Shown here piece by piece: positions 1-5,724 of a stretch of 8,089 nt of DNA; positions within the stretch are counted from its first letter, which is position 1, and each line of letters starts with the position of its first letter. The position numbers were made by a program, and so were the translations under genes. The DNA lies in contig JBGPLH010000139.1 of assembly GCA_041486365.1 (NCBI GenBank), positions 1 through 8,089 on the forward strand. The letters run 5' to 3'. The notes beneath the pieces were generated by a model that ran no database searches, was not told the DNA's origin, and saw nothing but the letters and a program-made list of their open reading frames with translations. Source of the stretch: JBGPLH01 sp041486365 [NCBI: Thermodesulfobacteriota bacterium]. GTDB lineage: Bacteria; JAUYMQ01.

Positions 1-182
1 CCAAGGCCGGAGGTCCCTCGCCCGGAGGTCCCTCGCTCCGCGAGGGCCGACTCCTGACATGCAAGGGCCGGTTCGATCAACGTCACCACCTCGCTGTCGC
101 CGTGGACCCTGCGCCCGTGCTCGAGGATCGACGTGATGGTGAGCGCGCCATCCTGCATGGTGCTCCGTAGGGCGATCGGCAT
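1..182 (-). CDS. Acyl-CoA synthetase (AMP-dependent ligase), N-terminal fragment running off the left edge
   Basis: Sixty codons are visible and the frame is open to the window edge, so the C-terminus is missing. The start is ATG at 182-180, preceded by a strong GGAGGGG ribosome site five bases upstream. Residues 7-34 (STMQDGALTITSILEHG, then RRVHGDSEVVT) look like the N-terminus of FadD-type long/medium-chain fatty acyl-CoA ligases, which activate fatty acids with ATP and CoA in the cytoplasm. After about residue 37 the family usually continues with an Arg-Arg-Thr-x-Tyr-Ala-Glu segment; here it reads ALACQESALAERGTSGRGTSG, which I do not recognise and which is encoded by a tandem repeat. The gene may therefore be interrupted, diverged, or misassembled at a contig end. 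It starts 54 bases after the SGNH gene and could be co-transcribed with it. None of the AMP-binding motifs lies inside the window, so the assignment rests on the N-terminal block only. Confidence 0.62.
   Translation of the reverse strand, partial: MPIALRSTMQDGALTITSILEHGRRVHGDSEVVTLIEPALACQESALAERGTSGRGTSGL
7..36. repeat. Two perfect 15-bp tandem copies (CCGGAGGTCCCTCGC) overlapping a hairpin
   Basis: Bases 7-21 and 22-36 are identical 15-mers, seen directly. The end of the second copy pairs with bases 40-46: CCCTCGC (30-36), loop TCC, GCGAGGG, a perfect 7-bp stem. The unit keeps the reading frame of the acyl-CoA synthetase fragment, where it encodes the repeated GRGTS/GTSG residues. It lies where resemblance to the ligase family is lost, so it may belong to a dispersed GC-rich repeat rather than to the gene. 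Confidence 0.8.
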
Positions 183-236
183 TCGTTCCCCTCCCTGCCG
201 CGCTGTGTGGATCCCCCGGACCGGCGACCCGGATCG

Positions 237-1361
237 CTATCTTACATCGCTCCGCGCGGCGAGCGTCAAGGCGCGCTCCCGCGCCCGGCGCCGCAGATCC
301 TCGCCTCCCGCCCGCTTCCCCTCCAGCAGGTCGGCGATCACCCGGGCAATCCGCGCCCCGACGGCGTCGGCCGCCTCGCGGGTGAAATGGTGCGTGCCTC
401 GCTCGTACCAGCCTCCTGGCGGGGGCGCCTCGGAGGACAGGTCGACGAGGATCGCGCCACGGTCGCGGCAGAAATCGGCGAGCGCCCCGTCGAGAGCCGC
501 GAGCTCGGGCTCACCCGCGATCGGCGGAGCACTCACGAAGATCGGGGTCACCCCCGTCGCGCGGGCGGCCTCGAGCATGAGCGAGACGTTGTGCGCGTAA
601 TCTTCCCGGGCCCGGTCGAGCACCGCGCCGAACTCGGGGGACGCCCGCAGGCGCGCACGCTTGTCGCGCAGGCGCCAGCCGGGAACGACGTCCTCCAGGC
701 GATTGCGAAGCGGTTGAACGAAGGACTTCTCGACGAAGCTGCGCACGAAGAGCGGGAGGTAGGCACGCCCGAGGATCGAATCGCCCAGGGCCGTGAGGCG
801 CACCGGATCCGGTGCGGTGAAGGCCTGGAGGAACGCCTCGCGGTAGGTCTCGTCCCCGATGCGCTCCACCCGCTGGGTCCTTCCATATCGCGCCAGGCGA
901 TCGGCGTCGTTGATACCGGTGTAGAGGATGGCCACGTCGAGCGGAATCGGGCCCGACAGCTCTCCGACGTGGGCCACGTAGTGTGCCGAGGACAGGCCCG
1001 CCGAGCCCGCGTTGGCCACCTGCCCCAGGCGCGCGCCGGCGCGATCGTTCAGGTGCCGCTCAACGCGCGCGGGCCAGGACTCTTCCTCGGGTAACTCCGC
1101 CGACTCCGTGGCGCTCCCGCCGAAGGCCACGATCCGCAACGCGCGGGCCGTGAAGGGCGCGCCGCGCAGCCCCCAGCCGTTCGTCCGGAACGGCACGCCC
1201 AGCACCACGCGGTTCTGCCAGGGGCGGTGTACGTAGGAACGCCCGCGGTCGCCGAAGATCCGGCTCCCGAACACGCGGAGGTAGGCTTCCGCGAACAGGA
1301 GCGCGTAGAGGAGGGCCAGAAGAGCGATCGCGATCCTTCGGGCGGGGCGCACGGGTTTCAC
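237..1361 (-). CDS. Membrane-anchored SGNH/GDSL-hydrolase-like protein, probable O-acetyltransferase partner of the MBOAT
   Basis: A 374-residue protein with a GTG start (1361-1359), preceded by AGGGGA about ten bases upstream. Residues 9-26 form one hydrophobic N-terminal segment after a basic leader, a signal anchor that would place the domain outside the cytoplasm. SGNH blocks are visible: block I GGSAT (81-85, likely nucleophile Ser83), block II NAGSAG (117-122, Gly119), block III TGIND (148-152, Asn151), and a block V-like THHFT (323-327, likely His325). The Asp normally three residues before that His appears to be Gly322 or Arg321, so the triad may be a Ser-His dyad. The start is 18 bases after the MBOAT stop, an operon arrangement matching AlgI/AlgX-J and PatA/PatB pairs, in which the SGNH partner receives the acyl group and transfers it to a polysaccharide or peptidoglycan. 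The glycan target cannot be read from the sequence. A simple esterase is the alternative. Confidence 0.85.
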   Translation of the reverse strand: MKPVRPARRIAIALLALLYALLFAEAYLRVFGSRIFGDRGRSYVHRPWQNRVVLGVPFRTNGWGLRGAPFTARALRIVAFGGSATESAELPEEESWPARVERHLNDRAGARLGQVANAGSAGLSSAHYVAHVGELSGPIPLDVAILYTGINDADRLARYGRTQRVERIGDETYREAFLQAFTAPDPVRLTALGDSILGRAYLPLFVRSFVEKSFVQPLRNRLEDVVPGWRLRDKRARLRASPEFGAVLDRAREDYAHNVSLMLEAARATGVTPIFVSAPPIAGEPELAALDGALADFCRDRGAILVDLSSEAPPPGGWYERGTHHFTREAADAVGARIARVIADLLEGKRAGGEDLRRRARERALTLAARSDVR

Positions 1362-1379
1362 TCGGGATCATTCCCCTGG

Positions 1380-2807
1380 TCAGAACTGGAAGTAGATGAA
1401 CTCCTGCCCGCCGAGGTTCCCCAGGAACCAGATCGAGCAGTAGAGGTACAGGTACAGCGTTGCCCGCGCCCAGGGGCCGCGGAGCCGGTGGAGCGCCAGG
1501 AGATCCTTCCGCGAAGCCTGAACGACCTCCACGATCACCAGGAACCCGATGCACAGGAACAGCCGCCGCAGATCGTACGCGCCGCGCTCCGTCCAGGCCC
1601 AGGGACCCGCCAGGCTCGAGAGGATGTCGCGCACCTGCCCGGCGGAATGGGCCCGGAAGGGGATCCATCCGAGCGTCGCGAGATGGAACATGACGAGCGT
1701 CCTCGTCCCGCGGGAGAGGGCCGTGGCCACGCGGCCGCGGGCGGCCGGGAGCGCCTCGAGCAGGGGACCCAGCGCGCGGTGCGCGCACAGCAGCGCGCCG
1801 TGGTAGGCGCCCCAGCCCACGAAGGTCCACGCCGCGCCGTGCCAGAGTCCGCCGAGGAGCATCGTGATCATCAGGTTCACGTAGGTGCGCGCCGTTCCCC
1901 GGCGGTTCCCGCCGAGGGGGATGTAGAGATAGTCGCGCAGCCAGGTCGAGAGGCTCATGTGCCAGCGGCGCCAGAAGTCGGAAGGGTTCACCGCGAGGTA
2001 GGGCAGATTGAAGTTGAGCAGCAGCTCGAAGCCCATCGCGCGGGCAATTCCGCGGGCGATGTCCGTGTATCCGGAGAAGTCGCAGTAGATCTGGAACGCG
2101 AAGGCGTACACGGCCATGAGCGTGCTCATGGCGTCCTGCGGTCCTCCGCCGCCGTAGACGGCCTGCACGATCTCCGAGAGGTTGTCGGCGATGAAGACCT
2201 TCTTGAAGAGCCCCCAGGAGACGAGATAGAAGCCCTCCTCCAGCCCCTCCCGCGTCACGCGCCGCGGGCTCTGGACCTGCGGCAGCATGTGCCAGCCACG
2301 CTCGATCGGGCCCGCCACGAGCTGGGGGAAGAAGGCCGTGTATACCGCGAACTCGAAGAGCTTCGGCGTGGCCGGCACGCGCCCGCGGAAGACGTCGATC
2401 GTGTAGCTCATCGACTGGAACGTGTAGAAGCTGATCCCCACGGGCAGGATCACGTGGATCAGCGACGGGTGGAGCGGGATGCCCGCCCGCGCGGCGAGAT
2501 CGACCGCGCTCGTGGCGAAGAAGTCGTAGTACTTGAAGAACCCGAGGACGGCGAGGTTGGTGGTGATCGAGAGCGCGAGCCAGCGCTTCCTCGCGCGCGG
2601 ATCGGTTGCGGCGCTGATTCGAAGAGCCACGTACCAGTCGACGATCGTCGTGAAGATCAGGAGCCCCAGGAAGCGCCAGTTCCAGGAGCCGTAGAAGATG
2701 TAGCTCGCCACGAGGAGGAGACGGTTCTGCCCCGTCTTCCCGAAGCGAACGTAGAGCGAGAAGAAGACCGCGAAGAAGACCCAGAACTCGATGGAGTTGA
2801 AGAGCAC
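1380..2807 (-). CDS. MBOAT-family membrane O-acyltransferase, AlgI-like
   Basis: A 475-residue multi-pass membrane protein that would carry acetyl groups from the cytoplasmic side across the inner membrane for O-acetylation of an extracellular glycan. Family hallmarks run in order: N-terminal MLFNSIEFWVFF (1-12), LPVGISFYTFQSMSYTIDV (121-139), FPQLVAGPIERG (160-171), CDFSGYTDIARG (242-253), DFWRRWHMSLSTWLRDYLYI (277-296), PLGGNRRG (297-304) and LLGGLWHGAAWTFVGWGAYHG (317-337). His323 in LWHG corresponds to the essential MBOAT histidine (His322 in Pseudomonas AlgI); His336 is a second conserved position. The length is close to but slightly under AlgI (about 520). The GTG start at 2807 is chosen because MLFNS is the usual beginning of this family; no clear Shine-Dalgarno precedes it. 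The SGNH gene follows 18 bases downstream, which supports a two-gene acylation cassette. DltB- or PatA-like function is possible; the substrate is not determined. Confidence 0.94.
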   Translation of the reverse strand: MLFNSIEFWVFFAVFFSLYVRFGKTGQNRLLLVASYIFYGSWNWRFLGLLIFTTIVDWYVALRISAATDPRARKRWLALSITTNLAVLGFFKYYDFFATSAVDLAARAGIPLHPSLIHVILPVGISFYTFQSMSYTIDVFRGRVPATPKLFEFAVYTAFFPQLVAGPIERGWHMLPQVQSPRRVTREGLEEGFYLVSWGLFKKVFIADNLSEIVQAVYGGGGPQDAMSTLMAVYAFAFQIYCDFSGYTDIARGIARAMGFELLLNFNLPYLAVNPSDFWRRWHMSLSTWLRDYLYIPLGGNRRGTARTYVNLMITMLLGGLWHGAAWTFVGWGAYHGALLCAHRALGPLLEALPAARGRVATALSRGTRTLVMFHLATLGWIPFRAHSAGQVRDILSSLAGPWAWTERGAYDLRRLFLCIGFLVIVEVVQASRKDLLALHRLRGPWARATLYLYLYCSIWFLGNLGGQEFIYFQF

Positions 2808-2930
2808 GCGGGAGCCCGGAGGAGGATCGCCAGATGTTGTCCTTCGGCGAGACGACGAGCTGCCGGAAGAACCGGGACGGCAGGTTAGCCCGATCCCGGG
2901 CGGAATGGAAGCGACGGCGCGCGCTTTGGG
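2808..2930 (-). promoter_or_regulatory. 123-base gap before the acylation cassette; probable promoter region, weak motif only
   Basis: This gap separates the phosphoesterase stop from the MBOAT GTG and is much longer than the 17-18 base gaps inside the two gene pairs, so it is the natural place for a separate promoter. On the minus strand a TAACCT element (a loose -10 match) lies 17 bases after TTCCAT (a poor -35 match). No good Shine-Dalgarno is present in front of the GTG; the nearest bases are rich in pyrimidines. No strong terminator hairpin for the upstream gene is visible. The promoter call is inference from spacing. Confidence 0.25.
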
Positions 2931-3497
2931 TCACCGCGCCTTCCGTTTCCCCTTCCCCGGTCGATCAGCCTCCGCGGCCACCTCCTCGATCGTGCGTCCC
3001 GTCACGACGCTTCGGGGGCTCCTGTCCACCTTCTCCCGGGCGCCCGGGCGCGCGGCCTCCTCGTCGCGCGCCTTGATCAGGAGCCAGTTCTCCCGGCCCT
3101 CCCGCGCGGCCCGCCCGCCCATGCGCACGAGCGCGAAGCCGCCGCGAAGCTTCTCCCCGTGGAGCCGGAAGACCAGCTTCCCCGCGCGCAGACCCGCCGC
3201 CGGGTCCTCCTCCGGCTCCCAGACGCCGCGGTCCCAGATCAGCACCGGCCCGGCGCCGTACTTCCCTTCCGGGAGGTTCCCCTCGAAGCCGCCGTAGTCG
3301 AGCGGGTGATCCTCCACGCGCACGGCGAGCCGCTTCTCGTGCGGATCGAGGCTCGGCCCCTTCGGGATGGCCCAGGAGAGCAGAACCCCTCCGTGCTCGA
3401 GACGGAAATCGTAGTGGAGGCGTCGGGCGGCGTGTTTGTGGACGACAAAGGAGAGCGCGGCGCGGCGGGAGGGGGATGGCGCGGATGCGCGGGGCAT
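2931..3497 (-). CDS. Stand-alone LigD-type DNA 3'-phosphoesterase domain protein
   Basis: A 188-residue protein made almost entirely of the phosphoesterase (PE) module of bacterial DNA ligase D, which trims 3'-phosphate and 3'-ribonucleotide ends during non-homologous end joining. The core is FVVHKHAARRLHYDFRLE (17-34), SWAIPKGPS (41-49), KRLAVRVEDHPLDY (55-68), FEGNLPEGKYGAG (71-83) and IWDRGVW (87-93). His22, His28, Asp30, Arg32, Lys46, Arg56 and His64 keep exactly the spacing of the functional residues of Pseudomonas LigD (42, 48, 50, 52, 66, 76, 84), a constant offset of 20, so activity is likely. No polymerase or ligase domain follows. The tail (about 155-188) has SPRSVVTGRTIEEVAAEA, like the linker that joins PE to the next domain in full LigD, and ends in a basic GKGKRKAR stretch. 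Start ATG 3497-3495 has GGGGAG nine bases upstream. It begins 17 bases after the debranching enzyme stop, so it is probably on the same transcript. No Ku gene is in the window. Confidence 0.93.
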   Translation of the reverse strand: MPRASAPSPSRRAALSFVVHKHAARRLHYDFRLEHGGVLLSWAIPKGPSLDPHEKRLAVRVEDHPLDYGGFEGNLPEGKYGAGPVLIWDRGVWEPEEDPAAGLRAGKLVFRLHGEKLRGGFALVRMGGRAAREGRENWLLIKARDEEAARPGAREKVDRSPRSVVTGRTIEEVAAEADRPGKGKRKAR

Positions 3498-3514
3498 GGT
3501 CCGGCGCTCCCCGG

Positions 3515-5488
3515 TCAGCGGATCCGGGCCAGCACCCGGAGAATCTCCCCGACGCTCCAGGCCTGGGAGATGCAGCCGCCGGGACGCTGGGGCTGCTCAG
3601 CGTCGAAGACCTCGGAGACCGTGCCAAGGCCCACGTCGGATAGGTGAGGCTCGAAGGCACGGAAGAGATCGAGGATCGACGCCCGCGTCCCGGGCGTGTC
3701 GCCTTCCACGCGGAGCGTCGCGTTGGCGAAGGGGCCGAGCAGCCAGGGCCAGGCGGTCCCCTGGTGGTAGGCCGAGTCCCGCGCGCGAACGTCGCCGGCG
3801 TAGCGCGAGCGGTAGCGGGGATCCTCGGGAGCGAGGCTGCGAAGTCCCAGGGGCGAGAGGAGCGACGCGCGAACGCACGCCAGCACCGCCCGTTCCCTGT
3901 CCGCGTCGAGGATGCGGTACGGAAGCGAGAGCGCGAAGACCTGGTTCGGGCGGATCGACGCGTCGGCGTCCCCGCCGTCGACCACGTCGTAGAGGCAGCC
4001 CCGGGCCTCGTTCCAGAATATTTTCCGGAAGGAGAGGGTCGCCCGGCGGGCCGCGGCCCCGGCACGGGTCGAGAGATCCGCGTGCTCCATCCGGGCCGCC
4101 ATCGCCTCGATGGTCCGGAGCGCGTTGATCCACAGCGCGTTGAGCTCCACCGCCTTCCCCTGCCGGGGCGTGACCGTCCACTCGCCCACCCGCGCGTTCA
4201 TCCAGGTGAGCTGGGATGCCTGCGTGCCCGCGATCACCAGTCCGTCCCCATCGAGGCGCACGCCCGGGCAGGCCCCGGTGGCGAACGCGCGGATGACAGC
4301 GACCATCTTGGGCAGGAGGGTTTTCTGCACGAAGGCGAGATCCTTCGTCGCCACGAGATAGGCGCGCGCGGCGAGGATGAGCCAGAGCGCCGCATCGGCG
4401 GTGTTCCACTCGGGCGTCCCGTCTCTCTCGCGCACGCCACCCGGGATCATCCCGTCGTGAATGGACGCGGCGAAGGTTTCGAGCACCGCCCGCGCATCCG
4501 CAAAGCGACCCCGGGTGAGTAGCAGCCCGGGGAGCGCGATCATCGCGTCGCGGCCCCGGTCGGTGAACCACGGGTAGCCCGCGAGGATCGTGCGGCCTCC
4601 CGCGCCCCCTGCCACGACGAACTGGTCGGCGGACTCCCAGAGCGCCGCGAGCATCGGGGACGCGCCCTCCGGGGCGTCGATCGCGGCCGTGCGGCGCTCG
4701 AGCTCCCGCTCCCAGAGATCCGCTGCCTCGCCCGGCCCGATGTCCCGGAGCGAGGCCGCGAGGCTCACCACCTCGCCCGGTGAGAGCGTGAGCGACAGCT
4801 CTCCGGGCGACATCAGATCCTCCTCGAAATCGAGTCCCCGCTTCTCCTCGAAGCCGTACTGCACGCGATAGTTCCACCAGGCCTGCCCGCTCCACTGTCC
4901 GGCCGTGTGCGCGAGCGTGAGGGCCGGAAGCGACGGGTAGGGCCGGAAGCGCACGAAGCCCTCGCCGGCCTCGGCGCGCAGGTCGGCCTCCACGTTCGTG
5001 TGGGTGAGGCCGTGGAAATCCCGGAAGGCGAGGAGCGGGCGGATCGTGATGCGCGCGGCGCCGGAGCCGGGAAGCAGCATGTAGGCCACGAGGACCGTGT
5101 CCTCTCCCGGTACGAGGGCGACGATCTTTCGGAGGGCGAATCCGGGCCCGCGGTATTCCCAGGTGGGGGCAGGTTTCAGATGGAAGGCGGCGAGGTGCTT
5201 GTAGCCGTCGGGATGCACGGCGCCCGGGTAGCGCATGCACCCGAGCCCGAAGGAACCCTCCGGCGTCTCGACGGTCTCTTGCAGACTCGAGAGGAACAGC
5301 GTGCGCCCCACGGGCGGACGCAGGCTCGCCACGAGCAGGCCGTGGTAGCGGCGCGTGGGGAGCCCCGACACCGTCCCCATGGCGAACCCGCCCAGGCCGT
5401 TCGTCTCGATCCACTCCCGGGAGGAGGCGAGCGGCAGGTCACGGCACGTCTCCGGGCCGAAGCTCACGCTCCATCGTTTTCGCGCCAT
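3515..5488 (-). CDS. Glycogen debranching enzyme, amylo-alpha-1,6-glucosidase type (GH133)
   Basis: A 657-residue cytoplasmic enzyme expected to hydrolyse alpha-1,6 branch stubs in glycogen. The N-terminal beta domain (about 1-270) has the family signatures REWIETNGLGGFAMGTVSG (24-42), PTRRYHGLLVA (44-54) and the YRVQYGFEEKRGLDFEEDL block (207-225). The C-terminal (alpha/alpha)6 domain has GYPWFTDRGRDAMIALPGL (304-322), PEWNTADAALW (359-369), QLTWMNARVGEWTVTPRQGK (426-445), VELNALW (447-453), RPNQVFALSLP (513-523), YHQGTAWPWLLGPF (574-587) and GTVSEVFDAE/GGCISQAWSVGEILR (622-652). The probable general base, Glu626, is present. The position normally occupied by the Asp of the TWMD motif, the probable general acid, is Asn431 (codon AAC, plus-strand 4196-4198). 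Start ATG 5488-5486 has GGAG five bases upstream. The length fits bacterial and archaeal members. It is followed by the phosphoesterase gene after 17 bases. The family call is firm; whether it is active is open. Confidence 0.95.
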   Translation of the reverse strand: MARKRWSVSFGPETCRDLPLASSREWIETNGLGGFAMGTVSGLPTRRYHGLLVASLRPPVGRTLFLSSLQETVETPEGSFGLGCMRYPGAVHPDGYKHLAAFHLKPAPTWEYRGPGFALRKIVALVPGEDTVLVAYMLLPGSGAARITIRPLLAFRDFHGLTHTNVEADLRAEAGEGFVRFRPYPSLPALTLAHTAGQWSGQAWWNYRVQYGFEEKRGLDFEEDLMSPGELSLTLSPGEVVSLAASLRDIGPGEAADLWERELERRTAAIDAPEGASPMLAALWESADQFVVAGGAGGRTILAGYPWFTDRGRDAMIALPGLLLTRGRFADARAVLETFAASIHDGMIPGGVRERDGTPEWNTADAALWLILAARAYLVATKDLAFVQKTLLPKMVAVIRAFATGACPGVRLDGDGLVIAGTQASQLTWMNARVGEWTVTPRQGKAVELNALWINALRTIEAMAARMEHADLSTRAGAAARRATLSFRKIFWNEARGCLYDVVDGGDADASIRPNQVFALSLPYRILDADRERAVLACVRASLLSPLGLRSLAPEDPRYRSRYAGDVRARDSAYHQGTAWPWLLGPFANATLRVEGDTPGTRASILDLFRAFEPHLSDVGLGTVSEVFDAEQPQRPGGCISQAWSVGEILRVLARIR

Positions 5489-5490
5489 CG

Positions 5491-5520
5491 CATCTCCGGG
5501 GTGTCGCCCCGCAGGGGGCG
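5491..5520 (-). promoter_or_regulatory. Leader of the debranching-enzyme gene with two alternative short hairpins next to its ribosome site
   Basis: On the minus strand, CGCCCC (5520-5515) can pair with GGGGCG (5510-5505) across a four-base loop, a 6-bp stem. The same GGGG (5510-5507) can instead pair with CCCC (5501-5498), which directly abuts the GGAG ribosome site (5497-5494). The two pairings exclude each other, as in a simple attenuator. The stems are short and GC-rich, so chance is a fair explanation in this genome. Farther upstream, TTGACG (5570-5565) resembles a -35 box but has no convincing -10 partner. Confidence 0.25.
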
Positions 5521-5631
5521 AGGAACCCGAGGTCCGGCCTAGCCTTGCGCGACCGTGCGGCGTTCGTCAAGACGTGTCTCGCGATCTTCACCGGAGCCTG
5601 TCCGGAATGGCGGTCGATGGCGCCAAGAACC

Positions 5632-5666
5632 GCGCCCCGCGCGATCCGGGGGATCAGGCGGGGCGC
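5632..5666 (-). terminator. Nested perfect hairpin downstream of the HlyD-fusion gene, probable transcription terminator
   Basis: The outer stem GCGCCCCGC (5632-5640) pairs perfectly with GCGGGGCGC (5658-5666), nine base pairs. Inside it, after two unpaired bases on each side, GATCC (5643-5647) pairs with GGATC (5651-5655) around a three-base loop. The structure starts 59 bases after the HlyD-fusion stop. On the minus strand it is followed by GGTTCTT, only a weak U-run, so it may act with Rho or as an RNA-stability element rather than as a classic intrinsic terminator. The rest of the 236-base gap (5489-5724) holds no supported gene. Confidence 0.55.
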
Positions 5667-5724
5667 TCGCGCATCGGCGTCGCGGGAGGCCGGGGGCCGG
5701 GACGGCGCCGGGCTCAGCGAGGGA

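Noticed and set aside
207-1094. A 295-codon plus-strand frame opposite the SGNH gene
   Set aside because: Antisense shadow; the minus strand carries ordered SGNH blocks and a signal anchor.
1369-1371. ATG at 1371 as an alternative start for the SGNH gene
   Set aside because: It is out of frame with the SGNH motifs; GTG at 1361 is in frame and follows an AGGGGA site.
1227-2888. A 553-codon open frame on the plus strand opposite the MBOAT gene
   Set aside because: Its composition (Arg, Glu, Pro and His rich, no domain) is typical of an antisense shadow in GC-rich DNA, while the opposite strand encodes an unmistakable MBOAT.
1060-2934. A 624-codon minus-strand frame spanning the MBOAT and SGNH genes
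   Set aside because: It is out of frame with both recognised proteins, low in complexity and without any recognisable motif.
3597-5414. A 605-codon minus-strand frame inside the debranching gene
   Set aside because: Arg/Gly/Pro-rich shadow in another frame of a gene with clear GH133 motifs.
5541-5570. TTGACG with AAGGCT 18 bases downstream as a sigma-70 promoter for the debranching gene
   Set aside because: The -10 match is only two of six positions, too weak to list as its own feature.
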